Assembly: GCA_046302855.1 (NCBI GenBank)
Contig: JBKCHH010000022.1
Coordinates: forward strand, 1 to 6,167
From: JBKCHH01 sp046302855
GTDB taxonomy: Bacteria; Pseudomonadota; Alphaproteobacteria; Rickettsiales; UBA8987
DNA: 6,167 nucleotides
Reading direction: 5' to 3'
Shown: one piece after another, positions 6,145 through 6,167 of the stretch
How the letters are laid out: every line of letters starts with the position of its first letter
Numbering within the stretch: position 1 is the first letter of the stretch
Program-made: the position numbers and the translations under genes
Notes under the pieces: generated by a model
Databases searched by the model: none
Told to the model about the DNA's origin: nothing
Seen by the model: only the letters and a program-made list of their open reading frames with translations

Positions 6145-6167
6145 CCCCCCATTTATTCAATTATGCC
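6141..6167 (-). repeat. right terminal inverted repeat (IRR) of the insertion sequence
   Basis: A perfect 27-base inverted copy of 5116-5142. Its first bases contain the transposase stop codon TAG (6142-6144). The window ends exactly at its outer base, so no flank or target duplication can be read on this side. Confidence 0.95.

Larger units (their letters stand above)
5116..6167 (+). mobile_element. 1052-bp IS256-like insertion sequence (zinc-ribbon, IS1249-type variant)
   Basis: The element is bounded by perfect 27-bp terminal inverted repeats that begin GGCATAATTGAA. It contains one transposase frame that fills almost all of its interior, on the + strand, and the stop codon lies inside the right repeat. 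The family is inferred from the transposase (zinc ribbon, DDE catalytic core with a C-x2-H motif, PTNNHLEG block). The element is about 1.05 kb, smaller than IS256 itself. Direct target repeats of 8-9 bp are typical of the family. The left flank would supply TAATTTTT (5108-5115) or one base more, but the right flank is outside the window. The ends look intact while the transposase is broken, so it could move only with help from another copy. Confidence 0.9.

Noticed and set aside
1..6167. CRISPR array, tRNA or rRNA gene, defence or toxin-antitoxin system
   Set aside because: No spaced direct repeats, no cloverleaf or rRNA-like sequence, and no nuclease, toxin or immunity motifs were seen; the genes are all glycan synthesis or transposition.

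Overview
The window is AT-rich bacterial DNA carrying part of a surface-polysaccharide locus (O-antigen, capsule or similar) followed by an insertion sequence. The evidence is a glucose-1-phosphate thymidylyltransferase (RmlA/RfbA), three proteins that look like glycosyltransferases or glycan-synthesis proteins, and two broken sugar-modifying genes. Start sites are of the usual bacterial kind, with Shine-Dalgarno motifs before rfbA and the aminotransferase fragment, 4-bp and 11-bp gene overlaps, and a GTG start. The host is probably a low-GC bacterium that makes a deoxysugar-containing surface glycan. I cannot name the genus from this sequence.

Layout: (1) Positions 2-1954, + strand: the 3' part of a large gene with a WbsX-like domain followed by a rhamnan-synthesis-F-like (RgpF) domain. 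The frame stays open to the left edge, so the true start probably lies outside the window. (2) Positions 4941 down to 2025, - strand: a tight gene cluster. In transcription order it holds a WbbL-type family-2 glycosyltransferase, rfbA, a second glycosyltransferase-like protein with a DTDEFY motif, a 19-codon remnant that keeps only the start of an NAD-dependent epimerase, and an 85-codon remnant that keeps only the N-terminus of a DegT/DnrJ/EryC1 aminotransferase. The two operons converge at about 1955-2024, next to the break in the aminotransferase. The end of the - strand operon has therefore lost material by deletion or recombination. (3) Positions 4942-5115: a non-coding leader that presumably holds the operon promoter, with an unusual G-rich patch on the transcribed sense strand. 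(4) Positions 5116-6167: a complete 1052-bp insertion sequence with perfect 27-bp terminal inverted repeats. The window ends exactly on the outer base of the right repeat. Its transposase is of the IS256-like, zinc-ribbon variant type and is broken twice: an extra A in a poly-A run just after the start codon, and an in-frame TAA at codon 188.

How the parts fit: RmlA makes dTDP-glucose, the precursor of dTDP-rhamnose and of dTDP-amino/deoxysugars. The two - strand glycosyltransferases would add sugars to a growing repeat unit, and the epimerase and aminotransferase, when intact, would have made a modified (amino) sugar. Their decay suggests that the glycan changed. No rmlB, rmlC or rmlD is present here, so the rest of the pathway must lie elsewhere or be absent. 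I found no defence system, CRISPR array, RNA gene or clearly new biological system. The most interesting points are the gene remnants at the convergent junction and the doubly broken but end-perfect insertion sequence.
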